50,278 nucleotides of DNA from Methylobacterium phyllostachyos (GTDB taxonomy: Bacteria; Pseudomonadota; Alphaproteobacteria; Rhizobiales; Beijerinckiaceae): contig NZ_FNHS01000024.1 in assembly GCF_900103445.1 (NCBI RefSeq), forward strand, positions 1 through 50,278, read 5' to 3'. This document shows positions 33,587-41,347 of this stretch, one piece after another. Each line of letters begins with the position of its first letter. Position 1 is the stretch's first letter. Below the pieces are notes generated by a model. The model saw only the letters and a list, made by a program, of their open reading frames with translations. It did not search any database and was not told the origin of the DNA. The position numbers and the translations under genes were made by a program.

Positions 33587-34932
33587 GCCGCCATTCCCTC
33601 CGCCTGCGGCTCGGCCTCGCGGCGGCGGCTTTGATCGCCCTGGCGCTGCTGCTCGCCGGGATCGGGCTGACCGTGATCCTCGACCGCGTGCTGGACACGC
33701 GCACCGCCGACGGCCTCGACCGAACCGCCAAGCTGATCGCCGGGCGGGTCAGCCTCGCGCCGGACGGGAGCCCGACCCTCTCCCGGGAGCCGCCGGACCC
33801 GCGCTTCGCCACGCCCTATGGCGGCCTGTACTGGCAGGTGGAGGCGGGATCTCACGTCCTGCGGTCGCGCTCGCTCTGGGACAAAAGCCTGAAGCTAGGC
33901 AGCCTGGATCTGAGTAGGGCGGACGCGGCGGGCACCGTCGATACGACCGGGCCGGATGGCGGCCGGCTCATCGCGGTGGTCCAGCCCCTCACGATCGGGC
34001 CAAGTGGAGGCGAGACCGAGCTGCGCGTGATCGTGGCGGAGGACCGGCGCAACCTCGCTGCGAGCCGGACGACCTTCCTGCGCCTGCTCGTCCCGGCCCT
34101 CGTGGCCCTGTTCGTGGTGCTGACGCTGGCGATGGCGCTGTTCGTGCGCCGGGCGCTGGCGCCGTTCCGGGTGCTGCAGGCGGATCTCCTGGCGGTCCAT
34201 GCCGGAACGCGGACGCGGCTGCCGGAGCATTTCCCGGACGAGGTCCGGCCGCTGGTGGCCGACCTCAACCGGTTGCTCGATGCACAGGAGCGGGCGCTGA
34301 TCCGCGCCCGGGACGCGGCCGCCGACATGGCCCACGGCCTCAAGACACCGCTCGCCGTGCTCGACGCCCTGGCGCGCCGGACCGAACCCGCCGATCCGAC
34401 CCTTTCGGCCGAGATCGCCGAGCAGGCGCGGGCGATGGGCGGGCAGGTGGAGCGGGCGCTCGCCCGGGCGCGGATCGCCGCCTCCGGCGACCTGCGGCGG
34501 CGCTCCTGCCGGGTCGCCCCGGTGGCCGAGCGCCTGGTCGCCACCATGCGCCGGCTGCCCGAGGGGGGCTCCCTCGACTGGGTGGTCTCAGTGCCAGAGA
34601 CGCTCGCCTATCCGGGGGAGGAGGGTGAGCTGATGGAGGTGCTGGGCAACCTCCTCGACAACGCCCGCAAATGGGCCCACCGGCGCGTGCGGATCACCGG
34701 GGCGGCGGAACCCGGGCGCCAGACCCTCGCCTTGGACGATGACGGCCCCGGCATGAGCACGGCGGCGATCGCCGGCATCGGGCGCGGCCAGCGCTGGGAC
34801 GAGACCCGGCCGGGCACCGGCTTCGGCATCGCCATCGCCCGGGACGTGGCCGAGGCCGCGGGGGCGCAACTGGTGTTCGGGCGCTCGGAGTTGGGTGGCC
34901 TTCGGGCAGAGCTGACGTGGCCGGGCGGGTGA
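33583..34932 (+). CDS. Sensor histidine kinase (PhoQ-like)
   Basis: 449 residues from GTG 33583, which overlaps the regulator stop (GTGA). Layout: transmembrane helix 1 (AAALIALALLLAGIGLTVIL), a periplasmic sensing loop, transmembrane helix 2 (LRLLVPALVALFVVLTLAMAL), a HAMP-like linker, the H-box with phosphorylated His in DMAHGLKTPLAVLDALARR and ATPase boxes (GNLLDNARKWA, LDDDGPGMS, GTGFGIAIARDVAEAAG). It partners the upstream response regulator and PepSY protein. Stimulus unknown; PhoQ-type kinases commonly sense cations or envelope stress. Confidence 0.95.
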   Translation: MSRHSLRLRLGLAAAALIALALLLAGIGLTVILDRVLDTRTADGLDRTAKLIAGRVSLAPDGSPTLSREPPDPRFATPYGGLYWQVEAGSHVLRSRSLWDKSLKLGSLDLSRADAAGTVDTTGPDGGRLIAVVQPLTIGPSGGETELRVIVAEDRRNLAASRTTFLRLLVPALVALFVVLTLAMALFVRRALAPFRVLQADLLAVHAGTRTRLPEHFPDEVRPLVADLNRLLDAQERALIRARDAAADMAHGLKTPLAVLDALARRTEPADPTLSAEIAEQARAMGGQVERALARARIAASGDLRRRSCRVAPVAERLVATMRRLPEGGSLDWVVSVPETLAYPGEEGELMEVLGNLLDNARKWAHRRVRITGAAEPGRQTLALDDDGPGMSTAAIAGIGRGQRWDETRPGTGFGIAIARDVAEAAGAQLVFGRSELGGLRAELTWPGG

Positions 34933-34962
34933 CGGGACAACGAGCGCGTATCCCATCCACCG

Positions 34963-35076
34963 CCTCATCCTGAGGTGACCGCGTCAGCGGGTCTCGAAGG
35001 AGGTCTCCAGCCACCCGCGCGGCCCCTGGAGGGCTCCTTCGTGGCCTCCGCTGCGCTCCGGCACCTCAGGATGAGG
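34963..35076. repeat. Palindromic intergenic repeat (CCTCATCCTGAGG type)
   Basis: The outer arms CCTCATCCTGAGGTG (34963-34977) and CACCTCAGGATGAGG (35062-35076) are perfectly complementary, and inner arms with GTCTCGAAGGAGG/CCTCC-type pairing add a second stem. The element lies between convergent genes, the kinase and cysC. CCTCATCCTGAGG palindromes of this form are widespread in Hyphomicrobiales intergenic DNA. It may end both transcripts. Confidence 0.8.
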
Positions 35077-35118
35077 GGGTTGCGTTGGATGATGGCAGTG
35101 ATGCCGACCCTCGACCAT

Positions 35119-35820
35119 TCACCGCCGCTGCTTCGCCTTGCCCTCGACCGGGCGGCTCAGGCGCATGAGCAGCGCGCTCAAGGTCCGGGCGCAGGCCTGC
35201 GTTGGGCGGCCCTCCGTGGCGATGGTTAGGTCCGGCCGCTCCGGCGCCTCGTAGGGGGCCGAGATCCCGGTGAAGTCGGGGATCCGGCCGGCCCGGGCCA
35301 GCCGATACAGGCCCTTCGGATCGCGGGCCTCGCACAGGCCGAGCGGCGTGTCGACGAACACCTCCACGAACGGGATATCGCCCGCGATCTGCCGGGCGAG
35401 CGCCCGGTCGGCGCGGTACGGCGAGATGAGGGAGACGATCACCACCGAGCCCGCCTCGGCCATCAGCCGTGCCACCTCGGCGGTGCGGCGGACGTTCTCG
35501 GAGCGGTCCTCCGGCGTGAAGGCGAGGTCGGCGTTCAGCCCGTGGCGGAGGTTGTCGCCGTCGAGAACCGCGCTGTGCCGGCCGGCCGCCACCAGCGTCC
35601 GGTCGGCCGCCGCCGCGAGGGTCGACTTGCCGGCCCCCGACAGGCCGGTCAGCCATGCGATGACCGGCCCCTGGCCGAGGCGCGCCCACCGGTCCTCCCG
35701 GGGCTGGAGGCTGTGCCACGTCACGCGGCTCTGCGGGGCGCCGGTCGGGATCTTCTGCAAGACGCACATATCCACCGCCTGGGGCATCGTCCGCGAACGC
35801 GGCTGCCGGTTATCGAACAT
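35119..35820 (-). CDS. cysC: Adenylylsulfate kinase
   Basis: Phosphorylates APS to PAPS. 233 residues. The P-loop is GLSGAGKST (59-67), the switch and substrate motifs are DGDNLRHGLNADLAFTPEDR and SENVRRTAEVARL, and FVDTPLGLCEARDPKGLY matches the APS-binding family loop. About 30 extra N-terminal residues precede the kinase core. It begins 18 bases after the sulfotransferase-like gene on the same strand, so the likely use of PAPS is sulfate transfer rather than assimilation. Stand-alone CysC, not fused to CysN. Confidence 0.93.
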   Translation of the reverse strand: MFDNRQPRSRTMPQAVDMCVLQKIPTGAPQSRVTWHSLQPREDRWARLGQGPVIAWLTGLSGAGKSTLAAAADRTLVAAGRHSAVLDGDNLRHGLNADLAFTPEDRSENVRRTAEVARLMAEAGSVVIVSLISPYRADRALARQIAGDIPFVEVFVDTPLGLCEARDPKGLYRLARAGRIPDFTGISAPYEAPERPDLTIATEGRPTQACARTLSALLMRLSRPVEGKAKQRR

Positions 35821-35838
35821 CGCGCGGGAGGCGCTGCG

Positions 35839-36960
35839 TCAGCGCACGCGCCAGGCCGGGTATCCGGCCGCATCGCCGAGGCGTTCCTTGACGTCCTCCA
35901 GCAGGGAGGCTGCCCGCCGACGCCAGGCCGGCGCCGGCCGGAAGACGACGTGATCCATCGCCGCCTGCACCATCGCGGCGATTAGGGCCTCCGTCTCCGG
36001 GGCGACCGGCCAGTCGGCGAGTTCGTTCGGGGGCGCGGCCGGCGCCGCCGCGATGACGGCATCCCAGGGCCGGCCCCAGCAGGCAGCGGCGAAGCGCTCG
36101 TTGGCGTCGGCGTAGCGCGCCGCGACCCGGGCCAGCCCCTCCGGCGCGTCGCCGCGGAAGCGTTCCGAATCCAAGCCCCGCGTCCAGGCCCAGCGATCGA
36201 CGACATGGCCGAGCTGCCGCGGATGGCCGATCACCTGCCGGTGCACGCCGAGCCGGTACAGGCGGCGCGCCGCTTCAACCGCGAGCGGCCCCGAACTCCG
36301 GTTCGTCCGGTATTCCAGATCGGCCGCTGTCAGCAGCGAGGCGAGGCGATCGTTCAGGCCGAGGGCGCCGACCAGCCGCGCGAGCAGCGGCGCGTCCGAC
36401 CGGCAGTCGCGGAACGGCACGGCGGTCACGCGGCCCTGCGAGACCCGCCGCCACGGCTCGAGCAGGGCGGCGTAATCGTAGCGCCCGGAGGTCCCCTCGA
36501 CACCCAGGAAGCCGCGGAAGGTGCGGCCCTCGGCGACGACCTGGGTCCGCAGGGCATAGGCGGAAGCCAGCTGCTCGGCCTGCGGCTTGACGACCAGGGC
36601 CGTCTCCAGGGCGAAGCCGTGCCGCGCGAAGATCCCAGCCAGGGTCTCGGGAACCCGCCAGCGCGCCCGCTGCACGGCAAAATCCTCGTAGGAGAGGATC
36701 AGCGTGTCCGCCTTGGTCGTGGCCAGGGTCTCGTCGAGCCGCGCGAGGCCGGCCCGGCGCTCCGCCTTAGGACGGCGCCGGTCGAGCCCCTGGCCGAGCC
36801 GGTGGTGATTGACGTCGAGGCTCTCCGGGGCACCCGGGGCAGCGAGTTTCGGGTAGCAGATCCCGACCGCGTCGAGGCGCGGGCGCAACCGCGCCAGCAC
36901 CTCCTGGAACGCGGTGGAGCCGGTCCGCGGCATCCCGATATGGACGATTGCGCGTCGCAC
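35839..36960 (-). CDS. PAPS sulfotransferase-like protein
   Basis: 373 residues from GTG 36960 with AGGA upstream. The N-terminal IVHIGMPRTGSTAFQEVL is the 5-prime phosphosulfate-binding loop of PAPS sulfotransferases, and LILSYEDFAVQRARW resembles the 3-prime phosphate-binding strand. The remainder is helical and divergent, ending DVKERLGDAAGYPAWRVR. The following gene makes PAPS, giving a donor-synthesis plus transfer pair, probably acting on a surface glycan, lipid or small molecule in the cytoplasm. The acceptor is unknown. Family placement is moderate because only the N-terminal motif is diagnostic. Confidence 0.75.
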   Translation of the reverse strand: MRRAIVHIGMPRTGSTAFQEVLARLRPRLDAVGICYPKLAAPGAPESLDVNHHRLGQGLDRRRPKAERRAGLARLDETLATTKADTLILSYEDFAVQRARWRVPETLAGIFARHGFALETALVVKPQAEQLASAYALRTQVVAEGRTFRGFLGVEGTSGRYDYAALLEPWRRVSQGRVTAVPFRDCRSDAPLLARLVGALGLNDRLASLLTAADLEYRTNRSSGPLAVEAARRLYRLGVHRQVIGHPRQLGHVVDRWAWTRGLDSERFRGDAPEGLARVAARYADANERFAAACWGRPWDAVIAAAPAAPPNELADWPVAPETEALIAAMVQAAMDHVVFRPAPAWRRRAASLLEDVKERLGDAAGYPAWRVR

Positions 36961-37100
36961 GTGTCCTGTCGACCCTGTTGGATTCTATGATCCCGGACAG
37001 TGTCGACACGGCAGAGCACAGTCCACGCGCGACGCGCGGACGTGAATATCCGGAAACACAGCCGAGTAGATCCGTAATCACGGTCCGATCACGGGAACGC

Positions 37101-37131
37101 GATCAGAAATAGCCAAGCTGCGTTTCTGATC
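37101..37131. repeat. Perfect 9-bp inverted repeat, 13-base loop
   Basis: GATCAGAAA (37101-37109) pairs exactly with TTTCTGATC (37123-37131). It lies 85 bases past the metW stop and upstream of the sulfotransferase-like start. It could be a terminator for metX-metW or an operator for the next operon; no T-run supports the first reading. Confidence 0.45.
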
Positions 37132-37215
37132 TATTTCAGGACATGTCGTGAAGGGATACAGGCCGCGCACTGCGCTGAGCCGATCCCGAAGCCGGGGGCC
37201 TATTGGGCGAACGCC

Positions 37216-37920
37216 CTAGCGCCCGCTCTCCACGCCGTCGCGGCGGAGCAGGAACACGCCCTGCGCGCCGAACAGGTTCCAGACCCACCAGGGCATCGAG
37301 AACCGCATCGGCCGGCCGCGGGCGTTGAGCGCCGTGGCGTGCTCGATCCGGGCGCCGATCAGCCGGCAGAGCCCGACGAAATCGCGGATCGTGCAATGGT
37401 GGATATTGGGGGTCTCCCACCACGCATCCGGCATGATCTCGGTGACCGGCATGCGCCCGCGCAGGGCGAGTTCCGAGCGCACCCGCCAATGCCCGAAATT
37501 CGGGAACGAGATGATTACCTGCCGGCCGATCCGCAGCAGGTGTTCCAACACAACCCGCGGGTTGCGGGTCGCCTGGATGGTCTGGGACAGGACCACCACG
37601 TCGAAGGCATCGTCCGGGTAGTTGGCGAGGTCGGTGTCGGCGTCGCCCTGGATCACCGAGAGTCCCCGGGCGAGGCAGGCATTCACGCCCTCCCGGGACA
37701 GCTCGATCCCACGCCCGTCGATGCCGCGCCGGTCGCGCAGGAGCGCCAGCAGCGAGCCGTCGCCGCAGCCGATATCGAGGACCCGGGCGCCCGCCGGGAC
37801 GAGGCCGAGCACCACGAGGTGGTCGACCCGCGGCGCGCCGTTCTCGCCGGCATGGGGGAGGGCGTCCGCGCTCTCCCAGGGCGCGCCGTGGTCGATCTTG
37901 CCGAGGGTGGAACTGCTCAT
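37216..37920 (-). CDS. metW: Methionine biosynthesis protein MetW
   Basis: 234 residues, SAM-methyltransferase-like fold (motif I VLDIGCGDGSLLALL). Known MetW proteins accompany MetX in many proteobacteria and are needed for its acyltransferase activity. The MetW-specific stretches GIELSREGVNACLARGLSVI and WRVRSELALRGRMPVTE are present, with SFPNFGHW and PNIHHCTIRDF. The ATG overlaps the metX stop by 4 bases (37917-37920), so the two are translationally coupled. Confidence 0.96.
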   Translation of the reverse strand: MSSSTLGKIDHGAPWESADALPHAGENGAPRVDHLVVLGLVPAGARVLDIGCGDGSLLALLRDRRGIDGRGIELSREGVNACLARGLSVIQGDADTDLANYPDDAFDVVVLSQTIQATRNPRVVLEHLLRIGRQVIISFPNFGHWRVRSELALRGRMPVTEIMPDAWWETPNIHHCTIRDFVGLCRLIGARIEHATALNARGRPMRFSMPWWVWNLFGAQGVFLLRRDGVESGR

Positions 37921-39122
37921 AGGCCGCGGGCCCGGGCAGCGGCGTCGATGAAGCCGCGGGCGGCGGAGAACATCGCCGGCTCATCGAGCAGGAAGGCGTC
38001 GTGGCCCTTGTCGCTCTCGACCTCCACGAAGGCGACCGGTGCGGCGGCAGCGTTGAGCGCGTGGACGATGGCGCGTGATTCCCGGGTCGGGAACAGCCAG
38101 TCCGACGTGAACGAGATCACGCAGAAGCGGGTCCTGGTGCCCCGGAACGCGTTGGCGAGCACGCCGCCATGGTCCTCGGCGAGGTCGAAATAGTCCATCG
38201 CCCGGGTGAGATAGAGGTAGGCGTTGGCGTCGAACCGCTCGACGAAGCTCAGGCCCTGGTGGCGCAGGTAGCTCTCGATCTGGAAATCGGCGTTGAACGA
38301 GAAGGTCGGCGCCGAGCCGCCCTGGAAGCGGCGACCGAACTTCCGGTGCAGCGCCGGCTCGGACAGGTAGGTGATGTGCGCGCCCATCCGGGCGACGCCG
38401 AGCCCCTTGGCGGGGCGCGTGCCCTCCTCAAGGTAGCGCCCGTCGGCCCAGGCGGGATCGGCCATGATCGCCTGCCGGCCGACCTCGTGGAACGCGATAT
38501 TCTGCGCCGAATGACGGGGGCCGGTGGCGATCGGCATCGCGGCGAAGACGCGCTCTGGATAGAGCGCCGCCCATTGCAGCACCTGCATCCCGCCCATCGA
38601 GCCGCCGATGCACAGGAACAGGTCGCGGACGCCGAGATGCTCCAGCAGCATCGCCTGGGCGCGGACCATGTCGCGGATCGTCACCAGCGGGAAGTTCAGC
38701 CCGTAGGGCCGGCCCGTCGCCGGGTCGATCGAGGCCGGGCCGGTGGAGCCCATGCAGGAGCCGATGACGTTCGAGCAGACGACGAAGTAGCGGTCCGTGT
38801 CGATCGGCTTGCCGGGGCCGACCAGGGTTTCCCACCAGCCGGGCTTGCCGGTCACCGGATGGGTGTGGGCGAAGTACTGGTCGCCGGTCAGCGCGTGGCA
38901 GATTAGAACCGCGTTCGAGCGCGCGGCGTTGAGGGTGCCGGCGGTCTGGTAGGCGATCTGGAAGGGCGCGAGTTCGACGCCCGCATCCATGAGCAGCGGC
39001 CGGTCCGCGCCGAATCGGGCGACAGGGCTCTTCGGCTCGAGCGCCTGCGAGCGCTCGGAGGCACGCCGGGCCGGCTCGTCGATCGGGTCCGGCCGGAGGG
39101 CCGTGTCCGGTTGGATATCCAT
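37917..39122 (-). CDS. metX: Homoserine O-acyltransferase (MetX)
   Basis: Activates homoserine for methionine synthesis; acetyl versus succinyl donor cannot be told from the sequence alone. 401 residues, alpha/beta hydrolase. The nucleophile is S175 in CIGGSMGGMQVLQWAALYP; the triad Asp is in FTSDWLFPTRESR and the His in ESDKGHDAFLLD. AYQTAGTLNAARSNAVLICH and GSCMGSTGPASIDP are family motifs. The N-terminal 30 residues are an Arg/Glu-rich extension. A candidate promoter lies 100 bases upstream. No SAM riboswitch was recognised in the leader. Confidence 0.96.
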   Translation of the reverse strand: MDIQPDTALRPDPIDEPARRASERSQALEPKSPVARFGADRPLLMDAGVELAPFQIAYQTAGTLNAARSNAVLICHALTGDQYFAHTHPVTGKPGWWETLVGPGKPIDTDRYFVVCSNVIGSCMGSTGPASIDPATGRPYGLNFPLVTIRDMVRAQAMLLEHLGVRDLFLCIGGSMGGMQVLQWAALYPERVFAAMPIATGPRHSAQNIAFHEVGRQAIMADPAWADGRYLEEGTRPAKGLGVARMGAHITYLSEPALHRKFGRRFQGGSAPTFSFNADFQIESYLRHQGLSFVERFDANAYLYLTRAMDYFDLAEDHGGVLANAFRGTRTRFCVISFTSDWLFPTRESRAIVHALNAAAAPVAFVEVESDKGHDAFLLDEPAMFSAARGFIDAAARARGL

Positions 39123-39220
39123 GGCGGGTCTTGAAGACCGTGTCTCCGGGCGGGCCGATCCGGGAGAGCACGGTTTCGCCTGACGCGCCGCCCTCGCCCG
39201 ATGCGGCCAGCGAGGCCTCG

Positions 39221-39249
39221 GAGGTAATGCGCGGGGCGGCGAGCGTCAA
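39221..39249 (-). promoter_or_regulatory. Possible metX promoter
   Basis: On the minus strand, TTGACG (39244-39249) is followed after 17 bases by TACCTC (39221-39226), a fair alphaproteobacterial sigma-70 pattern about 100 bases upstream of metX. CATTAC, 14 bases from the -35 box, is a second possibility. Weak evidence, no experimental support. Confidence 0.3.
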
Positions 39250-39269
39250 CGCGCGCCGCCGATGCCGCT

Positions 39270-39428
39270 TTACCGATTGCCGGCGCGCCAGTCTAAGGCA
39301 CAAGCCGTCCAACGGGCTTCGACCGACCGATCTGCGGTGGCCGACGCCAGCACCTGCCTCGTCCGCATCCATGCGGGTTCGACCATGCAGGCCGCGCCGT
39401 CCCGGACGATGTCGAAAAACTGGCTCAT
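39270..39428 (-). CDS. 52-residue hypothetical protein
   Basis: MSQFFDIVRDGAACMVEPAW then MRTRQVLASATADRSVEARW, ending ACALDWRAGNR. The ATG at 39428 follows GGAGAGAGAC, a good ribosome site, and the amino-acid use looks coding (balanced, with a helix and aromatic anchors). It is a cytoplasmic, tiny protein of unknown function. It lies upstream of metX on the same strand. Confidence 0.5.
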   Translation of the reverse strand: MSQFFDIVRDGAACMVEPAWMRTRQVLASATADRSVEARWTACALDWRAGNR

Positions 39429-39511
39429 GTCTCTCTCCGTCTCGCAATGACGAAGGTTTAGATCGAGTCCTCGGGCCTCGCAGTGCGGCCGAGCACGCGC
39501 GCCTGTTGGCC

Positions 39512-39691
39512 TTAGGCGATCGGCGCAGCCAGCAGCGCCAGACCCAGGGCCGGCAGGACGAGGGCGAGGGCGGCCCGGGCATCCAGCCGGTCTGCGCCGC
39601 CCCCGGCCCACCAGTGCCGGCTCGCCGCGCTCTCAATCACCATCCCAGCCAGCACGAGAGCGCAGCCAGCCAGGGCCTGTAGCGAAACCAT
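39512..39691 (-). CDS. 59-residue two-helix membrane protein
   Basis: MVSLQALAGCALVLAGMVIE starts the chain, which continues ARAALALVLPALGLALLAAPIA after a polar, Trp/Gly-rich middle (SRHWWAGGGADRLD). GTGAGG precedes the ATG at 39691. Two hydrophobic helices joined by a short loop suggest an inner-membrane hairpin. Function unknown. Confidence 0.5.
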   Translation of the reverse strand: MVSLQALAGCALVLAGMVIESAASRHWWAGGGADRLDARAALALVLPALGLALLAAPIA

Positions 39692-39772
39692 GAGAACCTC
39701 ACCCCGCCGACCGCGCCAGCCACACGGCAGCCGATGTCCGCTGGGGAAATGGGCCTGATGCCTGACGGTTCC

Positions 39773-39940
39773 TCAGCGCATCGCCGCCGCGCAAGCGGCG
39801 AAGACCAGAGCGGCGCCGGCCGCCGTGATGCAGCCATTGGCCCATGGCGCCGCCTCCGCGCGTCGCAGGCGGCAATCCGCGGCGACCGAGGTGAGGATCC
39901 CGATCAGGAACAGGCTGCAGGGGATCAGGTCACCGGGCAT
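39773..39940 (-). CDS. 55-residue two-helix membrane protein
   Basis: MPGDLIPCSLFLIGILTSVA is a first hydrophobic helix; a loop (ADCRLRRAEAAPWANG) and a second helix (CITAAGAALVFAACAAAM) follow. The start at 39940 gives a clean membrane hairpin, while the open extension to 40003 is Arg-rich. Ribosome site weak. Function unknown, coding status moderate. Confidence 0.45.
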   Translation of the reverse strand: MPGDLIPCSLFLIGILTSVAADCRLRRAEAAPWANGCITAAGAALVFAACAAAMR

Positions 39941-40083
39941 TCTCGAACCATCCACGCGTAAGCCGGGCGCGGCACGCCCGTTGCGCCCTGTCTCCGGATT
40001 CAACAGGCCGAAACGTGGCGCGTGCCCCGCGGCATTTGCGCGTCGCCGGTTTTGCCGCGGCCGGCGCGGGTGGATGGTTGCGT

Positions 40084-40380
40084 TTAGAGTCTGGCCGGGG
40101 CTGGCCCCGTGTCGAAATCTTCCGGCCCCATGTCGAGCAGGTCGTTCGGCGTCTCGGTCCGGTCGTAGGCGCGGCTGGCCGCCGCCTCGATCGCCGCCTG
40201 GTTGCGGGCAAACAGGTCGAGGGGTGCCACGTCGGCCCCCGCGCCGAAGTGCTGGCGCAGCACCGGGATCGGCACGTCGATGCCGATCACCCGCTCGCCG
40301 TTGGTCATGGCGAATCGGATCAGGGAGTCATCGGCGGGCAGGATGTGGGCGCCGCCGTCCAGGTAGCGTGTGAGGGGCAT
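40084..40380 (-). CDS. DUF1488-like protein
   Basis: 98 residues from MPLTRYLDGGAHILPADDSL. The central IRFAMTNGERVIGIDVPIPV and the later NQAAIEAAASRAYDR segment match the general DUF1488 layout of a beta hairpin (RF-x-M-x-N/D-G) and a closing helix with a conserved aromatic. The C-terminus is acidic and flexible (NDLLDMGPEDFDTG). Cytoplasmic, function unknown. It is the first of the small minus-strand genes left of the hicAB module. Confidence 0.6.
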   Translation of the reverse strand: MPLTRYLDGGAHILPADDSLIRFAMTNGERVIGIDVPIPVLRQHFGAGADVAPLDLFARNQAAIEAAASRAYDRTETPNDLLDMGPEDFDTGPAPARL

Positions 40381-40543
40381 GGGGTCGCTCCGTTTTCGAT
40401 AGGGCGAGACGACAACACTTAGGACAACCCGACTGTGCATGTAGGGATCAGGATGAGGCGATCGGGACTGTCCGCCGGGGCGAGTGTAGACGGCATGGAC
40501 TCCGCCTCAGTGGAAACGATCGGTGAACAGCGCTCAAAGTTCG

Positions 40544-40580
40544 TTGACAGAGGTTTGCAATACAACATATTTGTTGCATT
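40544..40580 (+). promoter_or_regulatory. hicAB promoter with overlapping palindrome
   Basis: TTGACA (40544-40549) is followed at 16-17 bases by CATATT/ATATTT (40566-40572), a good sigma-70 promoter 45 bases before the hicA start. AATACAACA (40559-40567) and TGTTGCATT (40572-40580) form an inverted repeat with one mismatch around the -10 box, the expected place for the HicB autorepression operator. Confidence 0.6.
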
Positions 40581-40618
40581 CCGAGAACCCGATTGGTGCA
40601 CCAGATGCGCCATGTTTC

Positions 40619-40810
40619 ATGAACAGCAGCTAGGCCAAGCGCTTCCTCGCCCGGCGTGGTTGCACCTTCGAACCCGGTAAGGGCGGACACCTGATCGTCC
40701 GCCGTGCGGGTCGAATGTCGGTGCGGCCGCAGCATGGCGGCGCGAAGGAACTCGGCACCGGCCTCTGGCGGAAGATCCTGAAGGATCTCGACATCAAGGA
40801 CGAGGGCTGA
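40619..40810 (+). pseudogene. hicA: hicA toxin gene with amber codon at position 5
   Basis: Read through, the 63-codon frame encodes MNSS-stop-AKRFLARRGC, then TFEPGKGGHLIVRRAGRMSV, RPQHGGAKELGTGLWRKILK and DLDIKDEG. This is the whole HicA mRNA-interferase fold, with the catalytic His in GKGGHLIV and the GTG-L-KIL-DL tail. TAG at 40631-40633 stops it at codon 5, and no later in-frame start keeps the domain. The stop codon overlaps the hicB ATG by 1 base (TGATG at 40808-40812). The rest shows no decay, so either the mutation is recent or it is a base-call error. Confidence 0.85.
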
Positions 40811-41229
40811 TGCTGAAATACCCCGTGGTCCTGACGCCCGATGACGACGGAACCCTGCTTGTGACTTGCCCGGACCTGCCGGAGGTCACGACCTTCGGCA
40901 CCGATGAGGCCGATGCGCTCGCCCACGGCGCGGATGCGGTCGCGACGGCCCTCAAGGGGCGCATTACGGCGCGACAGCCGACACCGTCGCCCGGTGCACC
41001 CACCGGCCATGCGGTCGCCCTGTCGGCGCTCACGGCGCTCAAGCTCGAACTGTACCGCGCGATGCAGGATTCCGGCATCCGCAAGGCCGATCTGGTCCGA
41101 CGGCTTCAAGTGCACCCACCGCAGGTCGACCGGCTGCTGGACCTCGATCATGAGTCCCACCTCGATCAGATCGAAGCGGCGCTCGCAGCATGCGGACGCG
41201 AGATCGTCGTGACCACGCAGGCCGCGTGA
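40810..41229 (+). CDS. hicB: HicB-family antitoxin
   Basis: 139 residues. The N-terminal half is the HicB partial RNase-H fold (MLKYPVVLTPDDDGTLLVTC, PDLPEVTTFGTDEADALAHG), which neutralises HicA. The C-terminal half is a helix-turn-helix (LYRAMQDSGIRKADLVRRLQ then HPPQVDRLLDLDHESHLDQI) that would bind the operator upstream. It is intact although its toxin gene is broken, so it may persist as a stand-alone repressor. The ATG overlaps the hicA stop. Confidence 0.93.
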   Translation: MLKYPVVLTPDDDGTLLVTCPDLPEVTTFGTDEADALAHGADAVATALKGRITARQPTPSPGAPTGHAVALSALTALKLELYRAMQDSGIRKADLVRRLQVHPPQVDRLLDLDHESHLDQIEAALAACGREIVVTTQAA

Positions 41230-41347
41230 TCCCGGACCTGACGGCGTGGCAGTCTCGGCATGGCGGAGCACCGGGTTCACCGGCAAAGGAAATGTTGTAG
41301 ACGGGCGCGAACAATCCTCCGCCCCGCGCAGATCGAGTCGCCCCGCA

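Noticed and set aside
39123..39250. Possible SAM riboswitch upstream of metX
   Set aside because: The leader has GC-rich hairpins but I could not find the conserved SAM-II core pattern; only a weak promoter is proposed.
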